64,000 bases of DNA from Alphaproteobacteria bacterium (GCA_016776605.1 JADHTB010000012.1:47396-111395), one strand, 5' to 3'; counted from the stretch's first letter, positions 1 to 9,950 are shown. Notes: generated from the letters alone by a model not told the origin. Program-made: numbers and translations.

Positions 1-374
1 GAAGTGGTGTGCAGGATCACCGGCGGGCGCTCGCCCTCCGCATAGGTCTCCATGCCATGAAAATCACCAAAGGGCGGATGCGCCGCGATGGATGCCATGA
101 TGTCCGATTTATCGAACGTCGGCAGCTTGGTGATATCATCCAGACCGCCGATATCGCCCGCCTCCAGCCCCCTGGCGCCCCACAGGCGTTGATAGAAGGG
201 CACTTTCCAGGCCTGCCGCATAAGGCTTGCAAAACGCCCCTCCTGCAGGGCCCGCAACTCGTCGCGGCTGATCGCCTCGAAACGGCGCAGGAACGCCGGC
301 CCAATGGGAAATTCATCGCTCAGGCGGGAGAGGTCGCCGCGGTTGAAATAATTCGGCTGGTCGGTCATTGCCAT
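1..374 (-). CDS. phenylacetate-CoA ligase (PaaK)-like protein, N-terminal part, cut by window edge
   Basis: Reading the minus strand from an ATG that overlaps the stop of the upstream racemase-like gene (TAATG) gives about 124 residues with no stop before the window edge. The reading resembles the N-terminus of PaaK-type adenylate-forming ligases: a helical segment with FYQRLW, then GLDDITKLPTFDKSDI, and at the edge ILHTTS, which fits the start of the TSGTTG-type phosphate-binding loop. PaaK relatives activate aryl or arylacetic acids to CoA thioesters; the substrate here cannot be told. A second in-frame ATG lies two codons downstream. The overlap implies co-transcription with the racemase-like gene. 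The rest of the gene lies outside the window. Confidence 0.72.
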   Translation of the reverse strand, partial: MAMTDQPNYFNRGDLSRLSDEFPIGPAFLRRFEAISRDELRALQEGRFASLMRQAWKVPFYQRLWGARGLEAGDIGGLDDITKLPTFDKSDIMASIAAHPPFGDFHGMETYAEGERPPVILHTT

Positions 375-1525
375 TAAACGCTCACCACCGGCATGCGGGC
401 GCTGAACGTCATCATGGCCTCAATGGGCCGATGGTTCTGCCAGGCCGCGACCCTATTCAATGCGACGGGGCCATCGCCGGCTACGACCACCAGTTCATCA
501 CCCACCGCGATCTCCACATCGTCGGGAACTTCGACGGTCAGATGTTCAAGGGAGACGCCGATCACCCGCAATTCCCGGTCCCGATGCAGCACCTGCGCCG
601 CATGCGTCCCCACGGCGCCGCGATAGCCGTCATTTATGCCACAGGGCGCGACGACGGTCCTGCGCTGGCGGCGGTTCTTGTGATAGGCGCCCGTGCCCCG
701 GTCTGGGCCGCTGCTATGATCGCGCACCTGTATAACGCGGCTTTTGATGGCGCGCAGTATGGGCCGAAACGGCGCCAGTTCCGCCAATTCCGGGACTACC
801 GGGGACAATCCGAACAGGATATGTCCGGGGCAGACGGCGGTACAGTCATCGCGCCAGCCCATCAACAAGGCAGAGCTGGCCAGGGCCTGGGTGATGGGAA
901 TATTCACCCCGGCCGCCTTTAACGATCCCAATAGATCATAGAACAGCCGCAGCCGTTCCTGGCTATAGGCCATGCCCTGGCTGTCGTTGAACGAGACGTG
1001 AGTATACAGGCCCTGAACCAGGATATTGCGCATGGCGGCGATGTCGTCGATCAGCGCCGCCGCCTGATCCAGGGCAACGCCGACACGTCCCAGGCCGCAG
1101 TCTACCTTGACGAATACCGGGGTGGGCGCGCTGGCGCTTTCGCTGGCGGCCCGGCTGACCGCCCGCGCGCCATCAAGGTCATAGATTGTGGGAATAAAGC
1201 CCCGCGCCAATACCTCGCCCATGGCCTCGGGCAAGGCGCCGGCCAGCAGCAATACGGGCGTCGAAACACCGGCCTCGCGCAGCGCGCAAGCCTCGGCGAA
1301 GGAGCCGGTGGCGAGCATATCAACGCCCGCGTCCTCCAGCACCTTGGCAACCGGCTGGATGCCGTGGCCATAGGCGTTGGCCTTGACCGAGGCGATGATC
1401 TTTACGCCGCTGCCCACGCGCCGGCGCACTTCGTCCAGATTATGGTGCAAAGCGGCGCCATCGATCTCCATCCAGGTCGGATGGCTGTTCAGCGCGGCGG
1501 CGTCGGTTTCGAAGCATGGCATCAT
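374..1525 (-). CDS. divergent alanine racemase family protein (PLP-dependent)
   Basis: The fold is that of alanine racemase (PLP-binding TIM barrel plus C-terminal beta domain), about 383 residues. The PLP-lysine motif ASVKANAYGHG puts the lysine near residue 48, and the barrel motifs KVDCGLGRVGV and CPGHILFGLSP follow. The C-terminal half departs from true Alr: the usual GYGDGYPR reads GINDGYRG, and the substrate-site R-V-x-M-D motif reads GVSLEH. A tyrosine in GTGAYHKN may be the second catalytic base. Alr interconverts L- and D-alanine for peptidoglycan; given the changed residues and the PaaK-like neighbour, another amino acid may be the substrate. The start is ATG; a second ATG follows directly. 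Confidence 0.75.
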   Translation of the reverse strand: MMPCFETDAAALNSHPTWMEIDGAALHHNLDEVRRRVGSGVKIIASVKANAYGHGIQPVAKVLEDAGVDMLATGSFAEACALREAGVSTPVLLLAGALPEAMGEVLARGFIPTIYDLDGARAVSRAASESASAPTPVFVKVDCGLGRVGVALDQAAALIDDIAAMRNILVQGLYTHVSFNDSQGMAYSQERLRLFYDLLGSLKAAGVNIPITQALASSALLMGWRDDCTAVCPGHILFGLSPVVPELAELAPFRPILRAIKSRVIQVRDHSSGPDRGTGAYHKNRRQRRTVVAPCGINDGYRGAVGTHAAQVLHRDRELRVIGVSLEHLTVEVPDDVEIAVGDELVVVAGDGPVALNRVAAWQNHRPIEAMMTFSARMPVVSV

Positions 1526-1581
1526 GGCACACTGTAAAATTTGCAGGCAAGCAGGCCTAGCTGGTTGGTGGCGATGGATAG

Positions 1582-1589
1582 TGTATACA
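1582..1589. promoter_or_regulatory. short palindrome in the racemase/Mo-hydroxylase divergent region
   Basis: The 8-bp palindrome TGTATACA sits in the 87-bp gap between the divergent racemase-like gene and the molybdenum hydroxylase operon. GTATAC cores are found in operators of GntR/FadR-type regulators, but the flanking bases do not extend the symmetry, so this is a weak operator candidate only. No regulator gene lies next to it. Confidence 0.2.
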
Positions 1590-1612
1590 GGACGGTAGTA
1601 TAGTCCAAGGCG

Positions 1613-2518
1613 ATGGCGCGAGAGGATGCGACGGGTGTTTCAGTGAAAGCCGCTAAATTTGACTATATTCTGGCCGAGAGTGTCGAAGAGGTTGTTGCGA
1701 CTCTGGATCGTGGCGACGGCGAAGCCATCGTTATAGCTGGCGGCCAGAGCCTGATGCCCATGCTGGCCATGCGTCTGGCGACACCGGCGATGGTGATTGA
1801 TATCAACAACATCGCGCACCTATCAGGCATTGATGTCCGTGCGGACGAGGCCGTTATCATGGCCTGTACGCGCCAGGCCACGGCCCTTGCCTCGCCCCAG
1901 GTTCAGGCGCGTCTGCCGTTGCTGGCAAAAGCTATCAGCTATGTCGGCCATCAGCAGACCCGCAACCGCGGCACCGTGGGGGGCAGTCTGTCCCATGCCG
2001 ATCCGGCCTCGGAAATTCCCCTGGCCGCCTTGACCATGGATGCCCGCGTCAGCCTGGCCAGCGCCAGCGGCACGCGGCAGGTCGCGTTGGCGGATTTTTT
2101 CCTGGGCCCGATGATGTCCGCGCGCGCGGACAACGAGATTTTGCTTAGCGTGCATTTCCCTCTTGGGTCAAATGACACCCGCATGGGGACGGCTTTTCAC
2201 GAAGTGAGCGAGCGCAAAGGCGATTTTGCCGTGGTCGCGGCGGCGGCGCAAATCCAGCTGGATGCAAACGGCCTTTGCAGCAAGGCCGCCCTGGCTATCG
2301 GCGGCGTGGATGGCGTGCCCCGGCGCATAACCGGGTTAGAGGCGCGGTTGCTGGGCAGCAGGATTGACCAGGATAAAATCCGTGCCGCCCTGCCTGAAAT
2401 CGCCAATGCCATCACGCCGGGGGATGATCAGCATGCCTCGGCTGCCTACCGGCGCCGCGTCGCGGGCGTGCTGGCCGAACGGGCCTTATTGGAAGCGGTT
2501 GCCGAGGCGGAACAATGA
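1613..2518 (+). CDS. molybdenum hydroxylase, FAD-binding medium subunit (CoxM/XDH family)
   Basis: This is the FAD subunit that passes electrons from the iron-sulfur subunit to an acceptor in xanthine dehydrogenase/CO dehydrogenase-type enzymes. Both flavin motifs are visible: IVIAGGQSLMPMLAMRLA near the N-terminus and NRGTVGGSLSHADPASE in the middle, followed by the CO_deh_flav C-terminal region. At about 300 residues it is normal for the family. The stop overlaps the next gene by 4 bases (ATGA), giving the order FAD, 2Fe-2S, Mo. The ATG used here has AAGG just upstream; a GTG ten codons later (KAAKFDY) matches many family N-termini and could be the true start. Confidence 0.88.
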   Translation: MAREDATGVSVKAAKFDYILAESVEEVVATLDRGDGEAIVIAGGQSLMPMLAMRLATPAMVIDINNIAHLSGIDVRADEAVIMACTRQATALASPQVQARLPLLAKAISYVGHQQTRNRGTVGGSLSHADPASEIPLAALTMDARVSLASASGTRQVALADFFLGPMMSARADNEILLSVHFPLGSNDTRMGTAFHEVSERKGDFAVVAAAAQIQLDANGLCSKAALAIGGVDGVPRRITGLEARLLGSRIDQDKIRAALPEIANAITPGDDQHASAAYRRRVAGVLAERALLEAVAEAEQ

Positions 2519-3000
2519 GTAAGCGTGAGATTACCCTAAGCATCAATGGCAAGACCCATACCGGGGCCATCGAACCGCGCGTGTCCCTGTTGGATTTTCT
2601 GCGCGATGAAGTGGGCCTGACCGGCACCCATGTGGGTTGCGAGCATGGGGTTTGCGGGGCTTGCTCTATCCTGCTCGATGATGTCCCGATCCGATCCTGC
2701 CTGATGCTGGCGGTACAGGCGGACGGCCATGCGGTCACCACCGTGGAAGGTTTGTCCAACCAGGACGGCTCGCCCGGAGCCTTGCAGGACGCCTTTCAGG
2801 ATGCCCACGGCATGCAATGCGGTTATTGCACGCCCGGCATGTTGATCTCGGCCCAGGCCCTGTTGGCGGATAACCCCGATCCCAGTGTCGACGAGATCAA
2901 GGACGCCATCGGCGGCAATCTGTGCCGCTGTACCGGTTATGTGCAAATCATAGAATCGATCCAGCTGGCGGCCAGCCGCCTGCGGGAGGCTGGGCAATGA
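2515..3000 (+). CDS. molybdenum hydroxylase, 2Fe-2S small subunit
   Basis: This 161-residue protein carries both iron-sulfur clusters of the family. The plant-ferredoxin-type cluster uses Cys42, 47, 50 and 62 ([14 protein letters not shown]...SC); the second, helical-domain cluster uses Cys102, 105, 137 and 139 (CGYCTPGM and CRCTGY). All eight ligands are present, so electron transfer from the Mo site to FAD should be intact. It overlaps both neighbours by 4 bases, so the three subunits are almost certainly translationally coupled. The fold and length are typical of CoxS, XdhC and related subunits. Confidence 0.93.
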   Translation: MSKREITLSINGKTHTGAIEPRVSLLDFLRDEVGLTGTHVGCEHGVCGACSILLDDVPIRSCLMLAVQADGHAVTTVEGLSNQDGSPGALQDAFQDAHGMQCGYCTPGMLISAQALLADNPDPSVDEIKDAIGGNLCRCTGYVQIIESIQLAASRLREAGQ

Positions 3001-5393
3001 ACCAGAAGACCGGCGATAACCTGCGTTATGTGGCCCATAAACGCCGGGTGCGCGAAGATCGGCGCTTTGTCACGGGAAAAGGCAAATTTGTTCAGGACGT
3101 CGCCCTGCCAGAGACCAAGCACGCCGCCGTGCTGCCGTCCCCCTATCCCCGGGCGCGGATTCTAGCCATCGATACCACCGCGGCGGAGGCCCTGGAAGGC
3201 GTGGCGATGGTGCTTACCGGCCAGCAGATGGCGGCGGATTGCAACCCGATCCGCCTGGGCCTGAAGCTGCCGGAAGTGAAATGGTACCCCCTGGCGGTCG
3301 AGATGGCCCGCTATGCCGGCGAATGGGTTGCCATCGTGGTCGCGGACAATGCCTACATCGCCGAAGATGCCCTGGAATTGATCCAGGTGGATTACGAACC
3401 GCTGGCGCCGATAATTGACCCCGAACAGGCCTTTGCCGAGACGGATTTGTTCGTGCATCCCGGTCATGGCAGCAATGTTCTGTATCACGGAAATTTCCTG
3501 TGGGGCGATGTGGATGGTGATTTCGCCACCGCCGATGACAGCCTGACCTTTCGGGCGCGCTGGGGACGCAGTTCCACCGTGCCCATCGAAACCTTTGGCG
3601 CCCTGGCCCGCTGGGACGAGGGTACGGAGATTTTGGATATCTGGGCCTCCATCCAGATGCCGAACTTTGTCGAATTGCTGGCCAACACCCTGGGCTATCC
3701 CCTGAACAGCATCCGGCTGCATCAGGACGTGGACGTGGGCGGCAGTTACGGGGTGAAACGGGGCATTAAGCAATCCGTTCTGGTAGGCTATCTCTCCCGT
3801 AAGCTAAGGGTTCCCGTGCGCCTGATCGAGGATCGTCTGGTCAATATGGCCGGGGGCGATGCCCATGGCCCGGACCGCATCTTTGACACCGATGTGGCCT
3901 TTAATAGCGACGGCATTATCAAGTCGTTAAAAATTCGCGCCCTGGATGATGCCGGCGCCTATCCGGGCCGGGCGCCGTTTCAACTGGCCAAACCCATCAG
4001 CGCCATTGTCGGACCCTACACCATCAACTCGGTCAAATACGAAGCCATCTCGGTCGCCACCAACAAGACTGGGCAGGTGCCCGTGCGCGGCTTTGGCCAG
4101 GCGCCGACCAACTACATGATCGAAATGGCGGTGGATACGGTGGCCCGGCATCTGAACCTGGACAGGCTGGAAATTCGCCGGCGCAACCTTATTCCCAGCG
4201 ACGCCTTCCCTTATCAAATACCCTCGGGCAGCAATTATGACAGCGGCGATTATCATACGGTGCTGCAAAAAGGCCTGGATCTGGCCCGCTATGATGAATT
4301 GTTGCAACGGCGCGATAGGGCGCGGGCCGAGGGGCGGCTGGCTGGTATCGGCATTGCCACCTGCCTGGAACCGGGGGGCGGCAACAATATCTTTGAATAC
4401 CTGATGGACCCGACAGCCGAGATCACCACCTTCATGGAAGCCTGTGAGGTCAAGGTCGACCCCCAGGGCAAGATCACCGGCATGATGGGGACCACCACCT
4501 CGGGCCAGGGCCACGAAACCCTGTTCGCGACCATTCTGGGCGAAGAGCTGGAATTCGATCCCGATCTTATCCGCATCGTGCATGCGGATTCCCTGTCCGC
4601 ATTGCCGACCCGCAGCCCGGTGGCCAGCCGTATGGCCATTATGCTGGGCGGTGCCGCCACGGGCGCGGCGGGAAAGATCAAGGACCGCGCCATGGCCATC
4701 GCGGCCTTCAACCTGGATCTACCCGTGGAAGACCTGGAATATTCAGGCGGCACCATATCAGACCGCAACGACCCCAGCCGGAAACTGACCTGGGCGGAAA
4801 TCTGCTTTATCGCCTATCGCGCCTACCACAAGCTGCCCCCCGGTATGGAGCCGGGCTTCCACGCCCAGTACGTTTTTCAAGTGCCGGGTGGCGGGCAACT
4901 TCCCGACGCGCAGAACCGGGTGCAGATCTACCCCTGTTTTTCCTTTCAGGCCCACGTCCCCTATGTGGAAATTGATCCCGGTACGGGTAAGGTCTCTGTT
5001 CTGGACTATGCCATCGCTCATGACTGCGGCACGGTGATCAATCCTGACATCGTGCGCGGCATGGTGATCGGCGGTCTGGCCCATGGCATCGGCGCCGCGC
5101 TATACGAGAAATTTTCCTACGACGGCGAGGGGCAGTTCCTTTCGGCGACCTTCGCGGATTATCTCATGCCCTCGGTGCATGAAATCCCGGATGTGAAGGA
5201 TGTGGAACATTGCACGCCCTCGCCCTTGACCTCGCATGGCCAGAAGGGCTCCGGCGAAGGCGGCTATCTTGGCGCGCCGGCGGCCATTGCCAGCGCGGTC
5301 AACGACGCCTTGCACCCGTTAGGCCTGTCGATAACTGAATTGCCCATGCGTATGAGCGAAATTGAAGCCCTTATTAATAACGGACCCGGATAA
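2997..5393 (+). CDS. molybdenum hydroxylase, Mo-cofactor large subunit (not a form I CO dehydrogenase)
   Basis: This 798-residue catalytic subunit binds molybdopterin cytosine dinucleotide in related enzymes. The N-terminal aldehyde oxidase a/b-hammerhead domain (RRVREDRRFVTGKGKFVQD) is followed by the Mo-binding domain. The active-site loop reads VRGFGQAP (Arg364 to Gln368), not the AYXCSFR of form I CO dehydrogenase, so CO oxidation is unlikely. The base Glu is present in KGSGEGGYLGAP (Glu754). The ATG inside the ATGA overlap is preferred over a longer in-frame start 25 codons upstream that would run into the small-subunit gene. The next gene starts right after the stop, linking this hydroxylase to an amidohydrolase-fold enzyme; an aromatic, N-heterocyclic or aldehyde substrate is likely. 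Confidence 0.9.
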   Translation: MNQKTGDNLRYVAHKRRVREDRRFVTGKGKFVQDVALPETKHAAVLPSPYPRARILAIDTTAAEALEGVAMVLTGQQMAADCNPIRLGLKLPEVKWYPLAVEMARYAGEWVAIVVADNAYIAEDALELIQVDYEPLAPIIDPEQAFAETDLFVHPGHGSNVLYHGNFLWGDVDGDFATADDSLTFRARWGRSSTVPIETFGALARWDEGTEILDIWASIQMPNFVELLANTLGYPLNSIRLHQDVDVGGSYGVKRGIKQSVLVGYLSRKLRVPVRLIEDRLVNMAGGDAHGPDRIFDTDVAFNSDGIIKSLKIRALDDAGAYPGRAPFQLAKPISAIVGPYTINSVKYEAISVATNKTGQVPVRGFGQAPTNYMIEMAVDTVARHLNLDRLEIRRRNLIPSDAFPYQIPSGSNYDSGDYHTVLQKGLDLARYDELLQRRDRARAEGRLAGIGIATCLEPGGGNNIFEYLMDPTAEITTFMEACEVKVDPQGKITGMMGTTTSGQGHETLFATILGEELEFDPDLIRIVHADSLSALPTRSPVASRMAIMLGGAATGAAGKIKDRAMAIAAFNLDLPVEDLEYSGGTISDRNDPSRKLTWAEICFIAYRAYHKLPPGMEPGFHAQYVFQVPGGGQLPDAQNRVQIYPCFSFQAHVPYVEIDPGTGKVSVLDYAIAHDCGTVINPDIVRGMVIGGLAHGIGAALYEKFSYDGEGQFLSATFADYLMPSVHEIPDVKDVEHCTPSPLTSHGQKGSGEGGYLGAPAAIASAVNDALHPLGLSITELPMRMSEIEALINNGPG

Positions 5394-6368
5394 ATGATCA
5401 TCGATACCCACGCCCACTTCACGCCGCAGTCCATGTTGGGCGCCCTGAAAAACAAGATCAGCCAATTCCCCAATGTGGAGCTGTTGCATCAGGATGACAG
5501 CTATCAACTGGTGTTTGCCGGCCTGGCGCCGACCCGGCCGCTGTCGCCCAAGCTGCGGGATACCGAGATGCGGCTGGCCTGGATGGACGAGCAATCCATC
5601 GACGCCCAGATCGTCGGCGGCTGGCTGGACAGCTTCGGCTATGAATTGCCAGCCGAAGAGGGTGAGGCGTGGAGCCGGTTTTTGAACGAATTCCAGATGA
5701 GCGGCACCGATGGCCTGGACCGCTTCACGCCCCTGGCCAGCGTGCCCCTGCAGGACGGCAAGCGCGCGGCAAAGGTCCTGGAAGAGGCCCTGGCCGCGGG
5801 CTTCAAGGGTGTGATGATTGGCACCCAGAGCAGGGGCAGCGAGGGCAACCTGGACGACGCCGATCTCGACCCGTTCTGGGAGGCCGCCGACAGTCTTGGC
5901 GCAACGATATATTGCCATCCGATATTTGGCTGCGGCGATCCCCGCCTGTTGGACTATGACATGATCAACGCGGTGGGCCGGGGCAGCGATACCACGACTG
6001 CCGTTGCCCGCATGTTGTTCGCCGGCCATTTTCTGAAATATCCCAAGATGAACTTCATCCTCTCCCACGGCGGCGGGGCCATCCCCTACATGCTGGGACG
6101 TCTGGCCCGGAACCATGAAATCCATCCTGGCAAATACGCCGATCCTGTCGCGGGTTTTAAAAAGCTCTATTTCGACAGCGTCCTATTCGCGCCCAATGCC
6201 CTGGATTATCTGTGTTCGTGCTGCGGCCATGACAAGGTTATGTTGGGTTCCGACTACCCCTTCCCCATTGGCGACAGTGAACCGCTGAAAGTCGTGGAGG
6301 CCGCTGACCTGGATGAGAGCCAGAAAAAGATGATCCTGGGCGAGACGGCGGCCAGGCTGTTTAGCTAG
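5394..6368 (+). CDS. amidohydrolase 2 family protein (ACMSD-like decarboxylase/hydrolase)
   Basis: This is a metal-dependent TIM-barrel enzyme of 324 residues. The N-terminal metal motif is IIDTHAHF, a later histidine lies in FILSHGGGAIPYM, and the C-terminal aspartate motif is VMLGSDYPFPIGD. The spacing fits the ACMSD / gamma-resorcylate decarboxylase branch of amidohydrolase family 2, whose members decarboxylate or hydrolyse cyclic and aromatic acids. The ATG follows the Mo-subunit stop with no gap, so it probably acts on the hydroxylated product. Its 3' end overlaps the convergent HlyD-type gene by 8 bases. The substrate is unknown. Confidence 0.85.
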   Translation: MIIDTHAHFTPQSMLGALKNKISQFPNVELLHQDDSYQLVFAGLAPTRPLSPKLRDTEMRLAWMDEQSIDAQIVGGWLDSFGYELPAEEGEAWSRFLNEFQMSGTDGLDRFTPLASVPLQDGKRAAKVLEEALAAGFKGVMIGTQSRGSEGNLDDADLDPFWEAADSLGATIYCHPIFGCGDPRLLDYDMINAVGRGSDTTTAVARMLFAGHFLKYPKMNFILSHGGGAIPYMLGRLARNHEIHPGKYADPVAGFKKLYFDSVLFAPNALDYLCSCCGHDKVMLGSDYPFPIGDSEPLKVVEAADLDESQKKMILGETAARLFS

Positions 6369-7578
6369 CATCCCGGGCGGTTACCCGGATGCCATCCTCT
6401 ATGCGGTCGCTGGGGTGCAGGAGGAGGATATCGCCAACCTCGAGTCCGGACAGTATTTCGGCTGAACGCTCGTTCGTGTGGCCGACTTCAACCGTGATCA
6501 GCCGCGCGCGCCCCTCTTCCACCTTGAACAGCGACCACGCCCCCTGCACGCGAAACAGCGCGCTCAAGGGCGCCTGAAGGGTGTCATTGCCGCGCCAGCG
6601 CACGATGCGGGTAACGACGCGGTAGCCATGACCCAGGCGCTGCCACAACGCCGGTGGATCAACAAAGTCGATGATGACCTTGACCCGCTGTTCCTCGATC
6701 CCAAGGGCCGAGACCTTGGTGAAGCCATAAGGCTCGATCCGTCGCACCTGGCCCTTGAGGCTTTGCCGGCCGCCCCAGCCGTCGATTAAAACGTCAGTTT
6801 CGATGGAAACCGATACGGCATCGGTGGAAAGCAACTCCACCACGATCTCAAGGTCTGTCGGATCGCCAATTTCGACCAGGGGCGCGCCCGCCTGCACGAC
6901 GGCCTCGCTTTCCCGGAACACGCGCAGGATGGTGCCGCTGACCGGCGCGCGGACCTCGACACAACATGGTTCGTCAGTCACCGCATCCCGCGCCGATGCG
7001 GGTTCGCGCAATGTCATCCTGGCCCGCTGCAACTGGAAGTCCCGTACGCGCAACGCGGCGCGGGCTTCCATCACCGCCGCTGCCTTGGTGCGGACCTCCA
7101 TGCGGCTGCGGTCAAGGGCGCTCCGCGACAGGGTGCCGCGATCAGCAAGTTTCAGGCCGCGCTCGTATTCGGCTTTGGCGTAATCGTGGGTCGCCTCGGC
7201 GTTCGCAACTTGCGCCGCCGCCAGGTCCCGCGCGGCTTCCGCCGCCTTGACCGCGGCCTCAAGCTCGGAATGGGTGCGGGCGTCGTGTAGGGTCGGATCG
7301 GTTGGCCGGATACTGGCCACCATGGTTTTTCCCGCGACCACAATATCGCCGACGTGCCCCTCGAACCGCGCCACGCTGCCCGAAAGCGGCGACGAGATGG
7401 TATAGACCTCCCTGACCCGCGTCTCTCCCTCGTCCTCTATGGTCACCAGCATGGGCCGGCGTTCGGCCGTCGCCAGACTAACCGGAACGGGCTTGGGCCA
7501 AAAAGCAAACAGCAATCCGGCGAAGAGCAGCGCAAGCGCGCCGCCGGGAATTATGGTTTTTCTCAGATATCCGGACAT
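6361..7578 (-). CDS. HlyD/RND-type periplasmic adaptor protein of an ABC exporter
   Basis: This membrane-fusion protein of 405 residues has one N-terminal transmembrane anchor (about residues 9-28), a biotinyl-lipoyl-like half (SSPLSGSVARFEGHVGDIV), a coiled-coil hairpin rich in Ala, Glu and Arg (about 100-190), and the second lipoyl half (VRAPVSGTILRVFRESEAV). It would bridge the inner-membrane transporter to an outer-membrane channel. It is the last of three tightly packed minus-strand genes (ATPase, permease, adaptor; gaps of 4 bases), a layout seen in DevBCA/MacAB-like systems. The exported molecule cannot be inferred. No outer-membrane channel gene is nearby. Confidence 0.88.
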   Translation of the reverse strand: MSGYLRKTIIPGGALALLFAGLLFAFWPKPVPVSLATAERRPMLVTIEDEGETRVREVYTISSPLSGSVARFEGHVGDIVVAGKTMVASIRPTDPTLHDARTHSELEAAVKAAEAARDLAAAQVANAEATHDYAKAEYERGLKLADRGTLSRSALDRSRMEVRTKAAAVMEARAALRVRDFQLQRARMTLREPASARDAVTDEPCCVEVRAPVSGTILRVFRESEAVVQAGAPLVEIGDPTDLEIVVELLSTDAVSVSIETDVLIDGWGGRQSLKGQVRRIEPYGFTKVSALGIEEQRVKVIIDFVDPPALWQRLGHGYRVVTRIVRWRGNDTLQAPLSALFRVQGAWSLFKVEEGRARLITVEVGHTNERSAEILSGLEVGDILLLHPSDRIEDGIRVTARDAS

Positions 7579-7582
7579 GGCA

Positions 7583-9946
7583 TCACTCCCGAGTCTTCAT
7601 AACCGCGATCAGGTCAAGTTGGGCGACCCGCCGCAATACCAGCCAGGCCGAACCGATCGTGGCGCCGATCACCATCAGCACGGCGTAACCATATGACGAA
7701 TCCGCGATATAAAGCGGCAAACGATACAGCTTCGTATCGAACAGGTTCACCAGCAAACCCGCCAGGCCATAGCCCGCTATGCAGCCCAGCGGCAGCGCCA
7801 CGAAGGTAAGGATTGCCAGTTCCCCCGCCAGGATCGTACCGACCTCTCGCCGGGTAAAACCCAGGACACGCAGGCTGGCAAGCTCGCGGGCGCGCTCGGA
7901 CAAGGAAATCCGTGCGCTGTTATAGATCACGCCGACGGCGATCAGGGCGGCGAAAGTGAGGTAGAAAAATATCATCGTATGCAGATGCTCCCGGATCATG
8001 GCGCTAAACACATTTAGCGCGGCGCGGCGAACGGCCAGCCCAAGCAGCGCCGGAACTCCCTTCAATGAGGTATACAGGGTCGGCTCTATCTTGCTATCCG
8101 TCAATACATGCGCGCCGGAGATGATATCGCCTTCCCCCATCAGCCGGTTCAGGGCCCGGCGATCCATATAGGCGCCAAGGCCAATATAAAGGCGGACAAT
8201 CCGCACGACGGGGACCTGCCGGACGAGGCGGCGGCCTTCGAGCGTTGAAACGGTTAAAATGTCCCCCTTCCGCGCGACAAGAAGTTCCGCCAGCTTTTCC
8301 GAGAGAACGATGCCTTCGGGCGGCGGCGTGACGACGCGGCCATCTACATCAACCAGGCGGCTGAGTTCCATATCGCCATCGATGCCAATAATGCCTACGC
8401 GCTCCTGGCGGTGACCAAGCCGCAATTTGGCCCTGGCGATACGAAACGTCTCGACCATCAACACCCCAGGCAGGTCGTCAATATTTGACCGCGCTGCATC
8501 GGTGCGAACATCGACGAAGGTCAAAGTCATATCCTGGCGTTCCGTCTCGAAGAAGTGGATGTCCATCATTTTATTGACCGCATCGAAGAAGAATAGCGAC
8601 ATCACCAGGATCGCCACGGAAAACGCGATACCGGTTATGGTCAACGTGGCCCGCAGAGGCCAACGAAAGAGGTAGCGTAGGATCATGCGCGCCGGTTGCG
8701 AGAGAAACCGGGCAAGGCCCAGATTTTCCAACAAACTCGTACGATAGGCGCTGGGCATGGGCGGCGTCATGGCGACCGCGGGTGCAATGGTCACGGCCCG
8801 GCGTACCGCGGATAAGGCGCCGATCACGGCCGAGAAAATGCCCACAAAGGCGCTGATCGCCAAGGTGCTGGGGTCCACCTGGAAATACAGGAAGGGAAAG
8901 CGAAAGAAATCTCTGTACAGGCCGGTAACGGCATAGCCCATCCAGGCCCCCATGGCCCAGCCAATGAGAATACCCAGCCCGGTGATCAACAACACCAGCT
9001 TCAGATACTGCCAACCCACAGCAATATTGCTGTAGCCAAAGGCCTTGAGAAGCCCGATTTGCTCGCGATCAGCCTGGATGATCCGGGCGATCACGACGTT
9101 GAAAAGAAAGGCGGCGATCAGCAGAAAGACCGGTGGAATGACCACCGCCAGATGGTCCAGTTGCTCCATTTCGCTGGTCACGAAGGCGTCGGACAATTGA
9201 TCGGCCCGCCCGTAAGCGCCGACCCCGCCGTAAGGCGCCAACAAACGGTCGACCTGGACGATGACTTCCGCCAAGGAAGCGGCGCGGGTCAGCCTCAGGG
9301 TCAAATTGTTGAAGGCGCCTTTAAGGTCATAGGCCGCTTCAAGCGCCTCGCGGCTCATCCACAGAATGCCAAAATGCCGGCCATCGGGCACGATGTCTCC
9401 GGGGCCGATGGCGTAAACGAACTCCGGTGACAACGCGACGCCAACAACCTTCAGGGCGCGTCGGCGTTGGTTGAAATTCCCGTGAATGACATCACCCAGT
9501 TGCAGTCCATGCGCCTGGGCGAAGGCTTCATTGACGAGCACCTCGTTCGGGTACCCGTGCCGTAGGTCACGGCCGCGCCTGATCACGATATCGTTTAAGT
9601 GGGTTTGGCCGCCGGCCGCCCGCGAAACCACGCGCCCGCGTGCGGGTTCCTGCATTTCGGCAATGTCGATAATGATGTCCTGGACAATCCGGCCCTCCGC
9701 GCGCAGAACGCCGGGAATAGCGCCGATTTCCCGTGCCACCCAGTCGGGTGCCCGTTTCGCGTGGGCGAAAACATGGGCAAAACGATATTGCTCGGAAAAG
9801 GCACGCCGGGTTTCCTGCAAGGAATCAAGGGCGCTAAGCGCCATTACAAGTGTTGCGATGCCGCCCGCGATGACCACCGCGATCGCCAACGCCTGGCCCC
9901 TGATGTGCCAAAGATCGCGGTAAAGCTTTTTGTTCAGCGGAGTCAT
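7583..9946 (-). CDS. ABC exporter permease with two FtsX domains
   Basis: This 787-residue membrane protein has an N-terminal transmembrane segment (about 15-38), a large periplasmic MacB-PCD-like domain, an FtsX domain with three helices (about 265-400), a fourth helix near 430, a second periplasmic region, and a C-terminal FtsX domain whose helices start near [20 protein letters not shown]. Double-FtsX permeases of this size are common in DevC/YbbP-type and lipoprotein-type transporters. The gene sits 4 bases from both the ATPase and the adaptor genes, so the three proteins should form one tripartite mechanotransmission-type exporter. Substrate unknown. Confidence 0.87.
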   Translation of the reverse strand: MTPLNKKLYRDLWHIRGQALAIAVVIAGGIATLVMALSALDSLQETRRAFSEQYRFAHVFAHAKRAPDWVAREIGAIPGVLRAEGRIVQDIIIDIAEMQEPARGRVVSRAAGGQTHLNDIVIRRGRDLRHGYPNEVLVNEAFAQAHGLQLGDVIHGNFNQRRRALKVVGVALSPEFVYAIGPGDIVPDGRHFGILWMSREALEAAYDLKGAFNNLTLRLTRAASLAEVIVQVDRLLAPYGGVGAYGRADQLSDAFVTSEMEQLDHLAVVIPPVFLLIAAFLFNVVIARIIQADREQIGLLKAFGYSNIAVGWQYLKLVLLITGLGILIGWAMGAWMGYAVTGLYRDFFRFPFLYFQVDPSTLAISAFVGIFSAVIGALSAVRRAVTIAPAVAMTPPMPSAYRTSLLENLGLARFLSQPARMILRYLFRWPLRATLTITGIAFSVAILVMSLFFFDAVNKMMDIHFFETERQDMTLTFVDVRTDAARSNIDDLPGVLMVETFRIARAKLRLGHRQERVGIIGIDGDMELSRLVDVDGRVVTPPPEGIVLSEKLAELLVARKGDILTVSTLEGRRLVRQVPVVRIVRLYIGLGAYMDRRALNRLMGEGDIISGAHVLTDSKIEPTLYTSLKGVPALLGLAVRRAALNVFSAMIREHLHTMIFFYLTFAALIAVGVIYNSARISLSERARELASLRVLGFTRREVGTILAGELAILTFVALPLGCIAGYGLAGLLVNLFDTKLYRLPLYIADSSYGYAVLMVIGATIGSAWLVLRRVAQLDLIAVMKTRE

Positions 9947-9950
9947 CGCA

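Noticed and set aside
2997..5393. Aerobic carbon monoxide dehydrogenase large subunit
   Set aside because: The subunit layout is the same, but the loop reads VRGFGQ rather than AYXCSFR, so CO oxidation is not supported.
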